Positions 30,914 to 39,237 of a stretch of 64,000 nt of DNA are shown in pieces. The notes under the pieces were generated by a model. That model was given only the letters and a program-made list of their open reading frames with translations, was not told the origin of the DNA and did no database searches. Every line of letters starts with the position of its first letter. Position 1 is the stretch's first letter. Location: the NCBI RefSeq assembly GCF_900188005.1, contig NZ_FZNR01000014.1, positions 62,001-126,000 on the forward strand, written 5' to 3'. This DNA is from Actinoplanes regularis. Its GTDB lineage: Bacteria > Actinomycetota > Actinomycetes > Mycobacteriales > Micromonosporaceae. Made by a program: the position numbers and the translations under genes.

Positions 30914-31849
30914 GTGTCGACAACGCGTTCGAGCGACCTCCTGCTGCTGGCCGTCGCCGTGGTCTGGGGAAGCAGCTATCTGACCGCCAAGACCGTGGTG
31001 GTCACCGGTGGCGTGCTGGTCCTGCTGGCCCTGCGGTTCCTGATCTCGGCGGCCGCGATGCTGCCGCTGCTGGCGGCCCGCCGCTCGCGCGGATTCTCCC
31101 GGCGCGAGACCGCCGTCGGCCTGCTGCTGGGTGCCACCCAGGCGTCGATCCTGGTGCTCGAGACGTACGGCGTGGCGCGCACCAGCGCCACCAACGCCGG
31201 CGTGCTGATCAGCCTGACCATCCTGCTCACCCCGGTCCTGGAGGGTTTCGCCAACCGCCGCTGGCTCCCGCCGTCGTTCTTCCTCGCCGCCGCCACCGCG
31301 ACGGCCGGCGTGATCCTCCTGGTCGCCGGGCCCGGCCTGCGCCGGCCCTCGCTCGGCGACGCCCTGATGCTGGCGGCCGCCGTGGTCCGCGCCGCGCACG
31401 TCACGCTCTCCGCCCGGCTGACCCGCGGCCGCGACTTCGACACGACCACGCTGACCACCCTGCAGACCGTGTTCGGCGCGGTCGTCTTCACCGCGGCCGC
31501 CGCGCCGTCCCTGCTGCCCACGGCCGCCGCCTACCGCCCGGCCCAGTGGCTGGCCGTGCTGTACCTCGCGCTGGGCTGCAGCGTCTTCGCCTTCGTGGTC
31601 CAGCTCTGGGCGATCCGCCGCACCTCCGCTTCCCGGGCCGGTCTGCTGCTCGGCACCGAGCCGGTCTGGGCCGTCGTGGTCGGCGTCCTGATCGGCGGTG
31701 AACATCTGACCCCGATCACGGTGGCCGGTATCGCGCTGGTCCTGGCCGGAACGTTCCACGGCCGGCGCGTCGAGAGCCGGGCCCGGGCCGCGACACCGTT
31801 ACCGGATCTCGCGCATGTCGAGGTCCCGCGGGAGCGGTCCAACGTTTAA
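30914..31849 (+). CDS. EamA/DMT family transporter
   Basis: The start is a GTG at 30914 (MSTTRSSDLLLLAVAVVWGSSYL), preceded by GGAGG at eight bases; the longer frame upstream overlaps the LysR promoter. The 311-residue protein has ten membrane segments in two similar halves, each opening with a family-typical WGSSYL- or LGCSVFAFVVQLWAIRRTSASRAG-like element. Such transporters export metabolites or amino acids. The divergent LysR gene probably controls it. The aldehyde dehydrogenase gene starts nine bases after its stop codon, so the two may be co-transcribed. Confidence 0.88.
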   Translation: MSTTRSSDLLLLAVAVVWGSSYLTAKTVVVTGGVLVLLALRFLISAAAMLPLLAARRSRGFSRRETAVGLLLGATQASILVLETYGVARTSATNAGVLISLTILLTPVLEGFANRRWLPPSFFLAAATATAGVILLVAGPGLRRPSLGDALMLAAAVVRAAHVTLSARLTRGRDFDTTTLTTLQTVFGAVVFTAAAAPSLLPTAAAYRPAQWLAVLYLALGCSVFAFVVQLWAIRRTSASRAGLLLGTEPVWAVVVGVLIGGEHLTPITVAGIALVLAGTFHGRRVESRARAATPLPDLAHVEVPRERSNV

Positions 31850-31858
31850 CGTCCAGGG

Positions 31859-33319
31859 ATGGATCTACGGATGTTCGTCGATGGCGCCTGGCGCGGGGCC
31901 CGGTCCGGAGCGGTCACGACGGCGACCAGCCCGGCGACCGGCGAAGTGATCGGCACGGTGCCGGACGGGGATCGTACCGATGCTCGCGAAGCGATCGCGG
32001 CCGCCCGCGAGGCCGCCGCTGGATGGGCCCGCCTCTCCGCTTTCGACCGTGCCGCCCTGCTGCACCGGGTCGCCGACGTGATCGAGGCGAAGCGCGACTC
32101 CCTCGCCCGCACGCTCACCCTGGACCAGGGCAAGCCCCTGAAGGCGGAGGCGTACGACGAGGTCGGCGAGCTGATCCTCTACTGGCGGATGGCGGCCGAG
32201 GACGCCAAGCGGCTCGGCGGGCTGCTGCCACCCTCGTCCGGCCGGGGCACCCGGGCTCTGCTGGTCCGCCGCCCGCGCGGCGTGGTCGGGGTGATCACGC
32301 CGTGGAACTGGCCGTACACCATGCCGGCCGAGCTGATCGCGCCCGCGCTCGCGGTCGGCAACACCGTCGTCTGGACGCCCGCGCCCTCCACCTCGATCTC
32401 CGCGATCGCCCTCGCCGGGTGTGTCGCCGAGGCCGACCTGCCACCCGGCGTCCTGAATCTGGTGACCGGGCCCGGCCCGCTGGTCGGCAACGAGATCGCC
32501 GGCAATCCCGGCGTCGACGCGGTCGCCTTCATCGGCTCGACCGCGACCGGCCGCCTCGTCGCCCAGGCCGCCGCCAGCAAGGCGACCCTGCTGGAGATGG
32601 GCGGCAACGGTCCGCTCGTCGTCCTCGACGACGCCGACCTGGATCGGGCCGTGGCGGGCGCGCTCACCGCCTGCTTCCTGTGCGCGGGCCAGAGCTGCAC
32701 CGCCGGCGAGCGGCTGCTCGTCCACGAGTCCGTGCACGACGACTTCGCCGACCGGCTCACGGCGGCGGTCCGGGACCGGATCCGCCTCGGTGACCCGTTC
32801 GACGACGCGACCACGATGGGCCCGCTCAACAACCCGGAGGTGGCCGCCAAGATGGCCGCGCACGTGGCCGACGCGGTCGCCCGCGGTGCGACCGTCCGCA
32901 CCGGTGGCGCTCCCGCCGGCGGTTTCCCGACCGGTCTGTACTGGCCGGCCACGGTTCTCACCGGGGTCCCCGCCGACGCTCTCGCGGCGTCCGAGGAGAC
33001 CTTCGGCCCGATCGCGCCGATCGTCATGATCCGGAGCCTGCGGGAAGCGATCGAGTTGACCAACGCGTCCCGCTACGGCCTGCTCGCCGCGATCTACACC
33101 GAAGATCTGCAACGGGGCCTGGCCTTCGCCGACGCGGTCCGCACCGGCTGGGTCAACATCAACGAGTCGACGAACTACTGGGAGAGCCACCTGCCGTTCG
33201 GTGGCCGCGCGGGCTCGGACAGCGGCCTCGGGCGGGTGGGCGGGCCGCACGCGATGGAGACGTTCACCGAGCTGCAGACCGTCATCATCGGCGCCCCGGC
33301 CGGCCGCGATCCTCAATGA
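31859..33319 (+). CDS. NAD(P)-dependent aldehyde dehydrogenase
   Basis: This 486-residue enzyme oxidises an aldehyde to its acid. It shows the complete motif set: PWNWPYTMPAELIAPALAVGN for cofactor binding, FIGSTATGRLVAQ, the general base Glu246 in LLEMGGNGP, the nucleophile Cys280 in CAGQSCTAGERL, and EETFGPIAPI. It resembles the succinate-semialdehyde/betaine-aldehyde type, but the substrate cannot be told. It follows the EamA transporter gene by nine bases and overlaps the convergent SnoaL-like gene by seven. Confidence 0.92.
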   Translation: MDLRMFVDGAWRGARSGAVTTATSPATGEVIGTVPDGDRTDAREAIAAAREAAAGWARLSAFDRAALLHRVADVIEAKRDSLARTLTLDQGKPLKAEAYDEVGELILYWRMAAEDAKRLGGLLPPSSGRGTRALLVRRPRGVVGVITPWNWPYTMPAELIAPALAVGNTVVWTPAPSTSISAIALAGCVAEADLPPGVLNLVTGPGPLVGNEIAGNPGVDAVAFIGSTATGRLVAQAAASKATLLEMGGNGPLVVLDDADLDRAVAGALTACFLCAGQSCTAGERLLVHESVHDDFADRLTAAVRDRIRLGDPFDDATTMGPLNNPEVAAKMAAHVADAVARGATVRTGGAPAGGFPTGLYWPATVLTGVPADALAASEETFGPIAPIVMIRSLREAIELTNASRYGLLAAIYTEDLQRGLAFADAVRTGWVNINESTNYWESHLPFGGRAGSDSGLGRVGGPHAMETFTELQTVIIGAPAGRDPQ

Positions 33320-33714
33320 TCGCGGTTGCCGAACTCCCAGTACGCCCGCAGCGCCGCGATCTTGCCCGCGCCGTCGCCCCGATATGTGAAGACGCCGCGC
33401 ACCCGCGTGGACTTTCCGCCCGGCAGCGTGATGTGGATGGCGCCGACGTCGGCGACCTCGTCGCCGCAGAGGTAGGACCGCTCGATCTCGAAGCGCATCC
33501 GCTCGGCCCGCCCGATCACGTTGTCGTAGAACCGGGCGATGGCCGCGGCACCGCGATGTCCGCGACCGTCCGGGCAGAGCGGGGACGGACCGACCGGGTC
33601 CTCGACGACCGCGTCGTCGGCGAAGAGGCCGAGCCAGCCCTCGCGGTCCTTCGCGCCGGCCGCCGCCTGCGATCGCCGCGCCAGGTCACGGATGGTCGAC
33701 ACCACCGAGGTCAT
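33313..33714 (-). CDS. SnoaL/NTF2-like protein
   Basis: A 133-residue single-domain protein with the cone-shaped NTF2 pattern: an N-terminal helix (STIRDLARRSQAAAGAKDREGWLGLFADDAVVEDPVG), then GHRGAAAIARFYDNVIGRAERMRFEIERSYLCGDEVADVGAIHI and a final strand KIAALRAYWEFGN. Members include steroid isomerases and polyketide cyclases as well as small-molecule-binding proteins; the catalytic Asp of ketosteroid isomerase cannot be placed with certainty. It overlaps the end of the aldehyde dehydrogenase gene on the opposite strand. Neighbours do not show its substrate. Confidence 0.85.
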   Translation of the reverse strand: MTSVVSTIRDLARRSQAAAGAKDREGWLGLFADDAVVEDPVGPSPLCPDGRGHRGAAAIARFYDNVIGRAERMRFEIERSYLCGDEVADVGAIHITLPGGKSTRVRGVFTYRGDGAGKIAALRAYWEFGNRDH

Positions 33715-33804
33715 CGCACGTCCCTCCTCTGCCGAGCAGCCGGAACGTCAATGAGAATAGAACACGTTTCACTTGTGGACAATCGCGCCGAGTCCACGAG
33801 GCAC

Positions 33805-34884
33805 CTACCGAATCATCTGGCCGATCATGCGGAGTGAGTTCTCCACCGTGTCGAAACCACGCGGGATCATGACCCGTTCGTAGGCGGCGACCGCCTCCAG
33901 AACCGGTTTTCCGGAGAGCAGTTCAGCGGCGAGGGTGGCCGCGTCCTGCAGGGCGGTGTTGGCGCCGACCCCGCCGGCCGGCGGCATGGTGTGGATGGCA
34001 TCGCCGAGCAGGGTGACCGGGCCGGACGGCCACGGGTCGACGCGGTCGCTCGCCCGGATCGTGATCGGGAAGAACGAGGTGCTGTCGGCGTACGACAGCA
34101 AGGTCTTGATCGCCGGATGCCAGTCCGCAGTGGCCTCCAGCACCACCCCCAACAGGTCGCCGGGCAGCGCCTCAGCGGCCGTGACCAGGGCGATCATCAG
34201 GTAGCCGCCGGACCGGTCGCGGAACCGGACGGGCGCGAAGCCGACGCCGTAGCCGTTCTCGCCGGCGACCCAGCAGAAGCCGCGGCTGAAGTCCGCGGGG
34301 ATCAGCGGCTCGGTGGTCGCGTCGATCGGCATCCGGCCATAGACGCACCGCAGGCCGAGGTCGCGCGGCGCCGCGTGCGGGATCAGCTTCCGTCGCACGG
34401 CGGAGCCGACGCCGTCCGCGCCGACCAGCAGGTCGCCCTCGTCGCCGCCACCGTCGGCGAACTCGACCCGGACCCGGCCCGCACCGGTGATCCGGTAGCC
34501 GGTCACCGTCCGGCCGAAGGTGACGTTCTCGCTCAACCCGGTGAGCAGCCCGCGCCGGAGCGTCTCCCGGTCGACGTTGGTGATCTCGTCGGCGGGGATG
34601 CCGGGGAACTCCTGCCCGTACACCCGCACCAGGTGCTGGGTGTACGTCGCCACCAGGTCACCGTTGACCCCGCTGGTGCGCCGGACCAGGTCCAGGACCT
34701 CGGGCGGCAGGCAGGCCCGGAGCGCGGCGTTCCCGTTCGGGTCGATGTGCAGGCGATAGCCCTGGCCGCGGGTCTGCGGGGTGGGATCCTGCTCGTGGAC
34801 GGCGACGTCCAGGCCACCTCGGCGCAGCGCCTGGGCGAGCGCGAGGCCACCGATGCCGGCGCCGCTGATCAGTACTCGTGTCAT
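33805..34884 (-). CDS. FAD-dependent aromatic-type monooxygenase
   Basis: A 359-residue flavoprotein hydroxylase with the three family fingerprints: VLISGAGIGGLALAQALRRGG (GxGxxG), DLLVGADGVGSAVR (DG motif) and TLLGDAIHTMPPAGGVGANT (GD motif). It resembles PHBH/tetracycline-inactivating (TetX-like) monooxygenases. On the minus strand a promoter TTGACA-N17-GATACC ends eight bases before the ATG, so the mRNA is probably leaderless. A TetR gene is divergent 81 bp away, with a palindrome covering the -35 box, indicating repression of this gene until its substrate or a related compound is present. Confidence 0.92.
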   Translation of the reverse strand: MTRVLISGAGIGGLALAQALRRGGLDVAVHEQDPTPQTRGQGYRLHIDPNGNAALRACLPPEVLDLVRRTSGVNGDLVATYTQHLVRVYGQEFPGIPADEITNVDRETLRRGLLTGLSENVTFGRTVTGYRITGAGRVRVEFADGGGDEGDLLVGADGVGSAVRRKLIPHAAPRDLGLRCVYGRMPIDATTEPLIPADFSRGFCWVAGENGYGVGFAPVRFRDRSGGYLMIALVTAAEALPGDLLGVVLEATADWHPAIKTLLSYADSTSFFPITIRASDRVDPWPSGPVTLLGDAIHTMPPAGGVGANTALQDAATLAAELLSGKPVLEAVAAYERVMIPRGFDTVENSLRMIGQMIR

Positions 34885-34892
34885 GCCCGCAA

Positions 34893-34959
34893 GGTATCAA
34901 CCTCCTGCATGCTCTTGTCAATCAAATGATTGGTTAAAGGCCCTTCGCAGGCGTACGAT
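34893..34959. promoter_or_regulatory. Divergent leaderless promoters with a TetR operator
   Basis: On the minus strand TTGACA (34921-34916) and GATACC (34898-34893) are 17 bases apart and lie just before the monooxygenase ATG. On the plus strand TTGGTT (34930-34935) and TACGAT (34954-34959) are 18 bases apart and lie just before the TetR GTG at 34966. The palindrome CAATCA-AA-TGATTG (34919-34932) overlaps both -35 boxes and is the likely operator. Confidence 0.6.
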
Positions 34960-34965
34960 CAAGGT

Positions 34966-35598
34966 GTGACATCACCACGTCCGCGCAGGTCACCCACACC
35001 GCAGGAGCGGCAGCGCGACCCCGAGCGCACCCGGCAACGGATCCTCGATGCGGCGGCCGCCGAGTTCGCCGAGCACGGCTACGCCGGCGCCCGGACCAGG
35101 GGCATCGCCACCCGGGCCGGAGTCAACCAGCAACTGGTGTCGTACTACTTCGGCGGCAAGGAGGGCCTGTACCGGGCCATGTCCGAGCAGTGGCAGCAGC
35201 GTCGCGGCGAGTTGTCACCGCCCGGGACACCCCTGCCGGAACAGCTGCGCGGCTATGCCTTGGAGGCGTTGCGCAACCCGGCGGGCTTCCGCATGTTCGC
35301 CTGGAGCGGCCTGCAGTACACCGGCCCGCACGACGACCCCGACCGGGAAGCCCGGTCCCGGATGCTCGGCGACAGCGTCACCAAGCTCCGCGCCCTGCAG
35401 GACGACGGCCGGCTGCCGCCCGAGCTCGATCCGGTCTGCCTGCAGATCATGCTGATGGCCGCGTGCATGGCGCCGACCACGTTGCCGCACGTGATCGAGG
35501 GCCTGTGCGGGGTGGATCCGCGCTCCCCCGAGTTCATCGAGCACTTCGCGGACCAGGTGGCCCTGCTCGCCCGGGTGATCGGCCTCGAGGAGAACTGA
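34966..35598 (+). CDS. TetR family transcriptional regulator (represses the monooxygenase)
   Basis: The 210-residue protein starts at the GTG at 34966, six bases after a good -10 box, so a leaderless start fits best; a longer form would begin inside the operator. ERTRQRILDAAAAEFAEHGYAGARTRGIATRAGVNQQLVSYYFGGKEGLYRA is the canonical TetR helix-turn-helix. The C-terminal ligand domain resembles that of TetR_C_17/CecR-like proteins. The divergent FAD monooxygenase gene is the probable target. Confidence 0.92.
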   Translation: MTSPRPRRSPTPQERQRDPERTRQRILDAAAAEFAEHGYAGARTRGIATRAGVNQQLVSYYFGGKEGLYRAMSEQWQQRRGELSPPGTPLPEQLRGYALEALRNPAGFRMFAWSGLQYTGPHDDPDREARSRMLGDSVTKLRALQDDGRLPPELDPVCLQIMLMAACMAPTTLPHVIEGLCGVDPRSPEFIEHFADQVALLARVIGLEEN

Positions 35599-35713
35599 CG
35601 ACGGGCGATCCAGGATTCATCGACGGTTCTTGACGGAACGGCCCTCGGGCACGCATGTTAGCGATCACAAACCTGCGTCCCCGTCCCCCGTCTCCGTCCA
35701 CAAGGAAGTCACG

Positions 35714-37159
35714 ATGGATCTCCCCGCTCACATCCGTCGCAAAGCCACGGTCGTACTGGCCCTGGTGGTCACGCTGCTGGCCGGGTTCGCCGCACCGGCG
35801 TCCGCCCAGTTCATCACCGTTCGCAATCCGGTCATCTCCCAGCGCGCCGACACCGCGATCTTCAAGCACACCGACGGCTACTACTACATGACCGCCTCGG
35901 TGCCCGACTACAAGCGCGTCGAACTGCGCCGCGCGACCACCCTGCAGGGGCTGGGCACCGCCGCGACGACGAACGCGTTCGTCGCGCCGTCCAGCGGAGC
36001 GCTCAGCGGCTGGATCTGGGCACCCGACCTCCAGTACATCGACGGCGCCTGGTACATGTACTTCTCGGCGTCGCCCGGCACCGCGCGGTTCGATCAGCGG
36101 CTGTACTGGATCCGCAACACCTGCGCAAACCCGATGACCTGCACGTGGAGCGCGCCGCAGCGGTTCAACACGGGCTGGGAGTCGTTCCAGCTCGACGCGG
36201 CGTCGTTCGTCAATCGCGGGATCCGCTACTTCGTCTGGGCACAGGACAGCCCGTCGACGAACTTCAACAGCCACATGTACATCGCCCGGATGAACGGCGC
36301 CACCGGCATCACCGGGACCGCGGTGGAGATCGCCCGGCCGACCGTCAGCTGGGAGATGGAGGGCGTCGCCGGCGTCGTGGAGGGCCCGTCACCGCTGGTG
36401 AAGAACGGCCGCGTCTACATCGCCTATTCGGCCTCCGCGACGGACTCCCGCTACAAGCTGGGCCTGCTGTCGTCCTGGGACGACGCCGATCTGCTCAATC
36501 CCACGTCCTGGTACAAGCATCCCAACCCGGTGTTCCAGACCGCCAACGGCGTCTACGGCCCCGGCCACGGCAGCTTCACCGTCGCCGAGGACGGCACCAC
36601 CGACATGCTCGTCTACCACGCCCGGGACTACGCCACCCCGACGCCGGACGCGCTGACCGACCCGAACCGGCACACCCGTATGCAGCAGCTGCTCTGGCGT
36701 GAGAACGGCGATCCGTTCTTCGGCCAGCCGATTCCCAGCACCGTCACCGATCCGGGAATCCGTGGCCAGCACAGCAACCGGTGCGTCGACAACTACAACC
36801 GGGACACCACACTGGGCGCCCTAGTCCGCCTCTACGACTGCAACGGCGGCGTCGCCCAGCAGTGGGAGCTCAGCTACAAGGCCGGCGGGTACTACGAGAT
36901 CCGTAACCGCAACACCGGCACCTGCCTGGACGACCTGAACTCCAGCACCGCGTCGAACGCGGATGTCGGCCTTTACACCTGCAACGGGTCCACCGCCCAG
37001 CGGTGGACCGTCCAGGATCGCGGCAACGGCTGGTTCTCCCTGCGCAACATCGCCGGCAACATGTGCCTGGACAACTACGAGTGGAACGCCGCCAACGGCG
37101 CGCGCCTGTCCCTGTACGCCTGCAACGGCCTGGCCGCCCAGCTGTGGCGGCTGGGCTGA
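35714..37159 (+). CDS. Secreted GH43-type glycosidase with ricin-B lectin domain
   Basis: The ATG at 35714, preceded by AAGGAAG, gives 481 residues. A signal peptide (1-35, ending PASAQ) leads to a five-bladed propeller glycosidase (about 38-335): the base Asp in SQRADTAIFKHTDGYYYM, the pKa-tuning Asp region in WIWAPDLQYIDGAWYMYFS and the acid Glu region in VEGPSPLVKNGRVYIAYS match GH43 arabinofuranosidases/xylosidases. The C-terminal 130 residues are a ricin-type beta-trefoil with three Cys/QxW units (RCVDNYNRD, TCLDDLNSS, MCLDNYEWN). It would cut plant arabinan or xylan side chains outside the cell. Confidence 0.88.
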   Translation: MDLPAHIRRKATVVLALVVTLLAGFAAPASAQFITVRNPVISQRADTAIFKHTDGYYYMTASVPDYKRVELRRATTLQGLGTAATTNAFVAPSSGALSGWIWAPDLQYIDGAWYMYFSASPGTARFDQRLYWIRNTCANPMTCTWSAPQRFNTGWESFQLDAASFVNRGIRYFVWAQDSPSTNFNSHMYIARMNGATGITGTAVEIARPTVSWEMEGVAGVVEGPSPLVKNGRVYIAYSASATDSRYKLGLLSSWDDADLLNPTSWYKHPNPVFQTANGVYGPGHGSFTVAEDGTTDMLVYHARDYATPTPDALTDPNRHTRMQQLLWRENGDPFFGQPIPSTVTDPGIRGQHSNRCVDNYNRDTTLGALVRLYDCNGGVAQQWELSYKAGGYYEIRNRNTGTCLDDLNSSTASNADVGLYTCNGSTAQRWTVQDRGNGWFSLRNIAGNMCLDNYEWNAANGARLSLYACNGLAAQLWRLG

Positions 37160-37174
37160 CCGGCAGGAACCGCC

Positions 37175-37199
37175 GGGGCGGTGGCGCTGCCGCCGCCCC
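37175..37199. terminator. Bidirectional hairpin terminator
   Basis: GGGGCGGTGGC (37175-37185) pairs with GCCGCCGCCCC (37189-37199) over 11 bases with one T-G pair and a three-base loop. It lies between the stop codons of the GH43 gene and the convergent deazaflavin-reductase gene and can serve both. Confidence 0.65.
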
Positions 37200-37202
37200 G
37201 GC

Positions 37203-37670
37203 TCACTCGCCGACCGGGACCAGGCGGAAGATCCGCAGGGTGCGGTGCGCGGCCCGCTCACGGTAGCGGGCGTAACCCGGCCACTGGTCGACGAAGAGCT
37301 GCCAGAGCCGTTCCCGGTCGTCGTCGGTGGCCTCGCGCGCCTCGACCGCGATGTCCCGTCCGCCGACGGTGACGGTGGCGCGGGGGTTCGCGCGCAGGTT
37401 GTGCACCCAGGCCGGGGCGTTCGGCCCACCCCAGTTGGAGCCGACCACGACGTAGGCGTCACCCTCGGCCACGAACTGCAGCGGCGACTGCCGCTGCTGG
37501 CCGCTGCGCCGGCCGATCGTGGTGAGCAGCAGCCCGGGCGCCATCCCGAGCGCGACGACCCGGCCGTGGGTGACCCGGCTCAGCCAGCGGTCGATCACGA
37601 CCGTGCGCTTCGCGACCGGCGTGAAACCCGGGATCGACCCGATCGCGCGCCAGAAACTCTTCCAAACCAT
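37203..37670 (-). CDS. Deazaflavin (F420)-dependent nitroreductase-family protein
   Basis: From the ATG at 37670 (MVWKSFWRAIGSIPGF), preceded by GGAAGG, the protein has 155 residues. LLTTIGRRSGQQRQSPLQFVAEGDAYVVVGSNWGGPNAPAWVHNLRANPRATVTVGGR follows the Ddn/DUF385 split-barrel pattern that binds coenzyme F420 in actinobacteria. These enzymes reduce quinones or nitro compounds; the natural substrate here is unknown. There is no membrane anchor. The gene is divergent from the SDR gene, 116 bp away. Confidence 0.88.
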   Translation of the reverse strand: MVWKSFWRAIGSIPGFTPVAKRTVVIDRWLSRVTHGRVVALGMAPGLLLTTIGRRSGQQRQSPLQFVAEGDAYVVVGSNWGGPNAPAWVHNLRANPRATVTVGGRDIAVEAREATDDDRERLWQLFVDQWPGYARYRERAAHRTLRIFRLVPVGE

Positions 37671-37786
37671 CAGCCGATGACCTTCCCGGGTTGAACAGGG
37701 CCGAGCGGGATCCCGAGTCTGCTTGATCACGACCGGAATCGCCAGCACCGCGGGAGAGGATTCCGGCCGTGCCCTACGGTGTCGGC

Positions 37787-38527
37787 ATGGATCAACGTCC
37801 CGTGGTGCTCATCACCGGTGCGAGTGCCGGCCTGGGCGAGGAGATGGCGCGTCAGTTCGCCGCGCTCGGCTACGACCTGGCACTGTGCGCCCGCCGGATC
37901 GACCGGCTCGAGAAGCTTCGTGACGAGCTTCCCGACCGGCGGGTGCTGGTGAAGCGGCTGGACGTCACCGACGACGACGCGGTGTTCGCCGTGTTCCAGC
38001 AGTTCGCGGACGAGTTCGGGCAGATCGACCGGGTGGTCGTCAACGCCGGTCTCGGCAAGGGCGCGCCGCTGGGGACCGGGCGGTTCGACGCGAACCGGGC
38101 GACCGCCATGGTGAACTTCGTCGGCGCGCTCACGCAGACCGAGGCCGCTCTGCAGATCTTCCGGGCGCAGGGGCGGGGACACCTGGTCATGATCTCGTCG
38201 ATGTCCGCGCTGCGCGGCATGCGCAAGTCGATGACCACCTATGCCGCGACCAAGGCCGGCGTGGCGGCGATCGCCGAGGGTGTCCGATCGGAGCGGATCC
38301 CCGGCGTGGACGTCTCGGTCGTCTACCCCGGATACATCCGCTCGGAGATGAACGAGCACGTGACGCAGAAGACCAAATTCATTGTCGAAACCCCGGTCGG
38401 GGTACGGGCGATGGTCAAGGCGATCGAGAAGCGCCGGGTCAAGGCGTACGTTCCGGCGTGGCCGTGGGTCCCGATCGGCGTGGCGATGCGGTTGTTGCCG
38501 CTTTCGATCGTACGAAAGATGGTGTGA
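37787..38527 (+). CDS. Short-chain dehydrogenase/reductase
   Basis: The start at 37787 (MDQRPVVLITGASAGLG) gives 246 residues. The classical SDR motifs are TGASAGLG (10-17), NAG at 86-88, Ser137/Ser138, and Tyr152-x-x-x-Lys156 in TYAATKAG. A Pro-Gly motif VVYPGYIRSEM follows. The C-terminal helix around KAYVPAWPWVPIGVAMRLLPLS is hydrophobic, resembling SDRs of the YqjQ-like/SDR_c5 type that bind to membranes. It is followed seven bases later by a histidine phosphatase gene, probably as one operon. Confidence 0.9.
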   Translation: MDQRPVVLITGASAGLGEEMARQFAALGYDLALCARRIDRLEKLRDELPDRRVLVKRLDVTDDDAVFAVFQQFADEFGQIDRVVVNAGLGKGAPLGTGRFDANRATAMVNFVGALTQTEAALQIFRAQGRGHLVMISSMSALRGMRKSMTTYAATKAGVAAIAEGVRSERIPGVDVSVVYPGYIRSEMNEHVTQKTKFIVETPVGVRAMVKAIEKRRVKAYVPAWPWVPIGVAMRLLPLSIVRKMV

Positions 38528-38534
38528 CCGAATC

Positions 38535-39233
38535 ATGGCCCGTCTTCTGCTGATCCGGCACGGTCAGGCGTCCTTCGGCGCGGACGACTACGACGCGTTG
38601 TCCGAACTCGGCCACGAGCAGGCCCGCGTGCTCGGCCGGGTCCTCGCCGCCCGTGGCTTCGCACCGGGTCTGGTCCTGCGCGGAACGATGCGCCGCCACG
38701 AGGAGACCCTCGACGGGATCCTCGAGGGCCTGGGCGCCTCGATCCCGCTGGTCACCGACCCGGGTTGGAACGAGTTCGACTTCCAGCACGTCGTCGAGAT
38801 CCACCGCCCGGCGTTCCGCGACCGCGCGGCGATGATGGCCGAGCTGAACCTCTCGGAGCGCCCGGACCGCGCGTTCCAGGAGGTCTTCGACGCGGCCACG
38901 CTGCGCTGGTCCTCCGGCGGGCACGACGTGGAGTACGCCGAGTCGTTCACCGCCTTCCGCGATCGCGTCGCCACCGCCCTGAAGGAGGTCTCCACGCTGC
39001 TGCGGCAGCACCGCGACATCCTCGCCGTGAGCTCCGGCGGCCCGATCGCCATGGCGGCCGCCCTGCTCACCGTCGGCCCGGAGGCTCCGGCGACGCTCTG
39101 GGCCGCGTTGAACCGCGTCTCGGTCAACACCGGCGTGACCAAGGTGATCGCCGGCCGCGGCGGCCTCTCCCTGTCCACCTTCAACGAGCACACCCACACG
39201 GAGACGGCACCGGGCCTGCTCACCTATCGCTGA
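38535..39233 (+). CDS. Histidine phosphatase family protein
   Basis: The ATG at 38535 begins MARLLLIRHGQASFGADDYDALSELGHEQARVLG; the catalytic RHG (residues 8-10) is at the very N-terminus as in phosphoglycerate-mutase-like phosphatases. LRGTMRRHEETLDGI supplies a conserved Arg and Glu region, and AVSSGGPIAMAAALL holds the position of the second catalytic His, which here reads SSGGP instead of the usual SHGGP-type; the second His may therefore be missing. The 232-residue protein is co-directional with the SDR gene and convergent with the MMPL transporter gene. The substrate is unknown. Confidence 0.82.
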   Translation: MARLLLIRHGQASFGADDYDALSELGHEQARVLGRVLAARGFAPGLVLRGTMRRHEETLDGILEGLGASIPLVTDPGWNEFDFQHVVEIHRPAFRDRAAMMAELNLSERPDRAFQEVFDAATLRWSSGGHDVEYAESFTAFRDRVATALKEVSTLLRQHRDILAVSSGGPIAMAAALLTVGPEAPATLWAALNRVSVNTGVTKVIAGRGGLSLSTFNEHTHTETAPGLLTYR

Positions 39234-39237
39234 CTCG

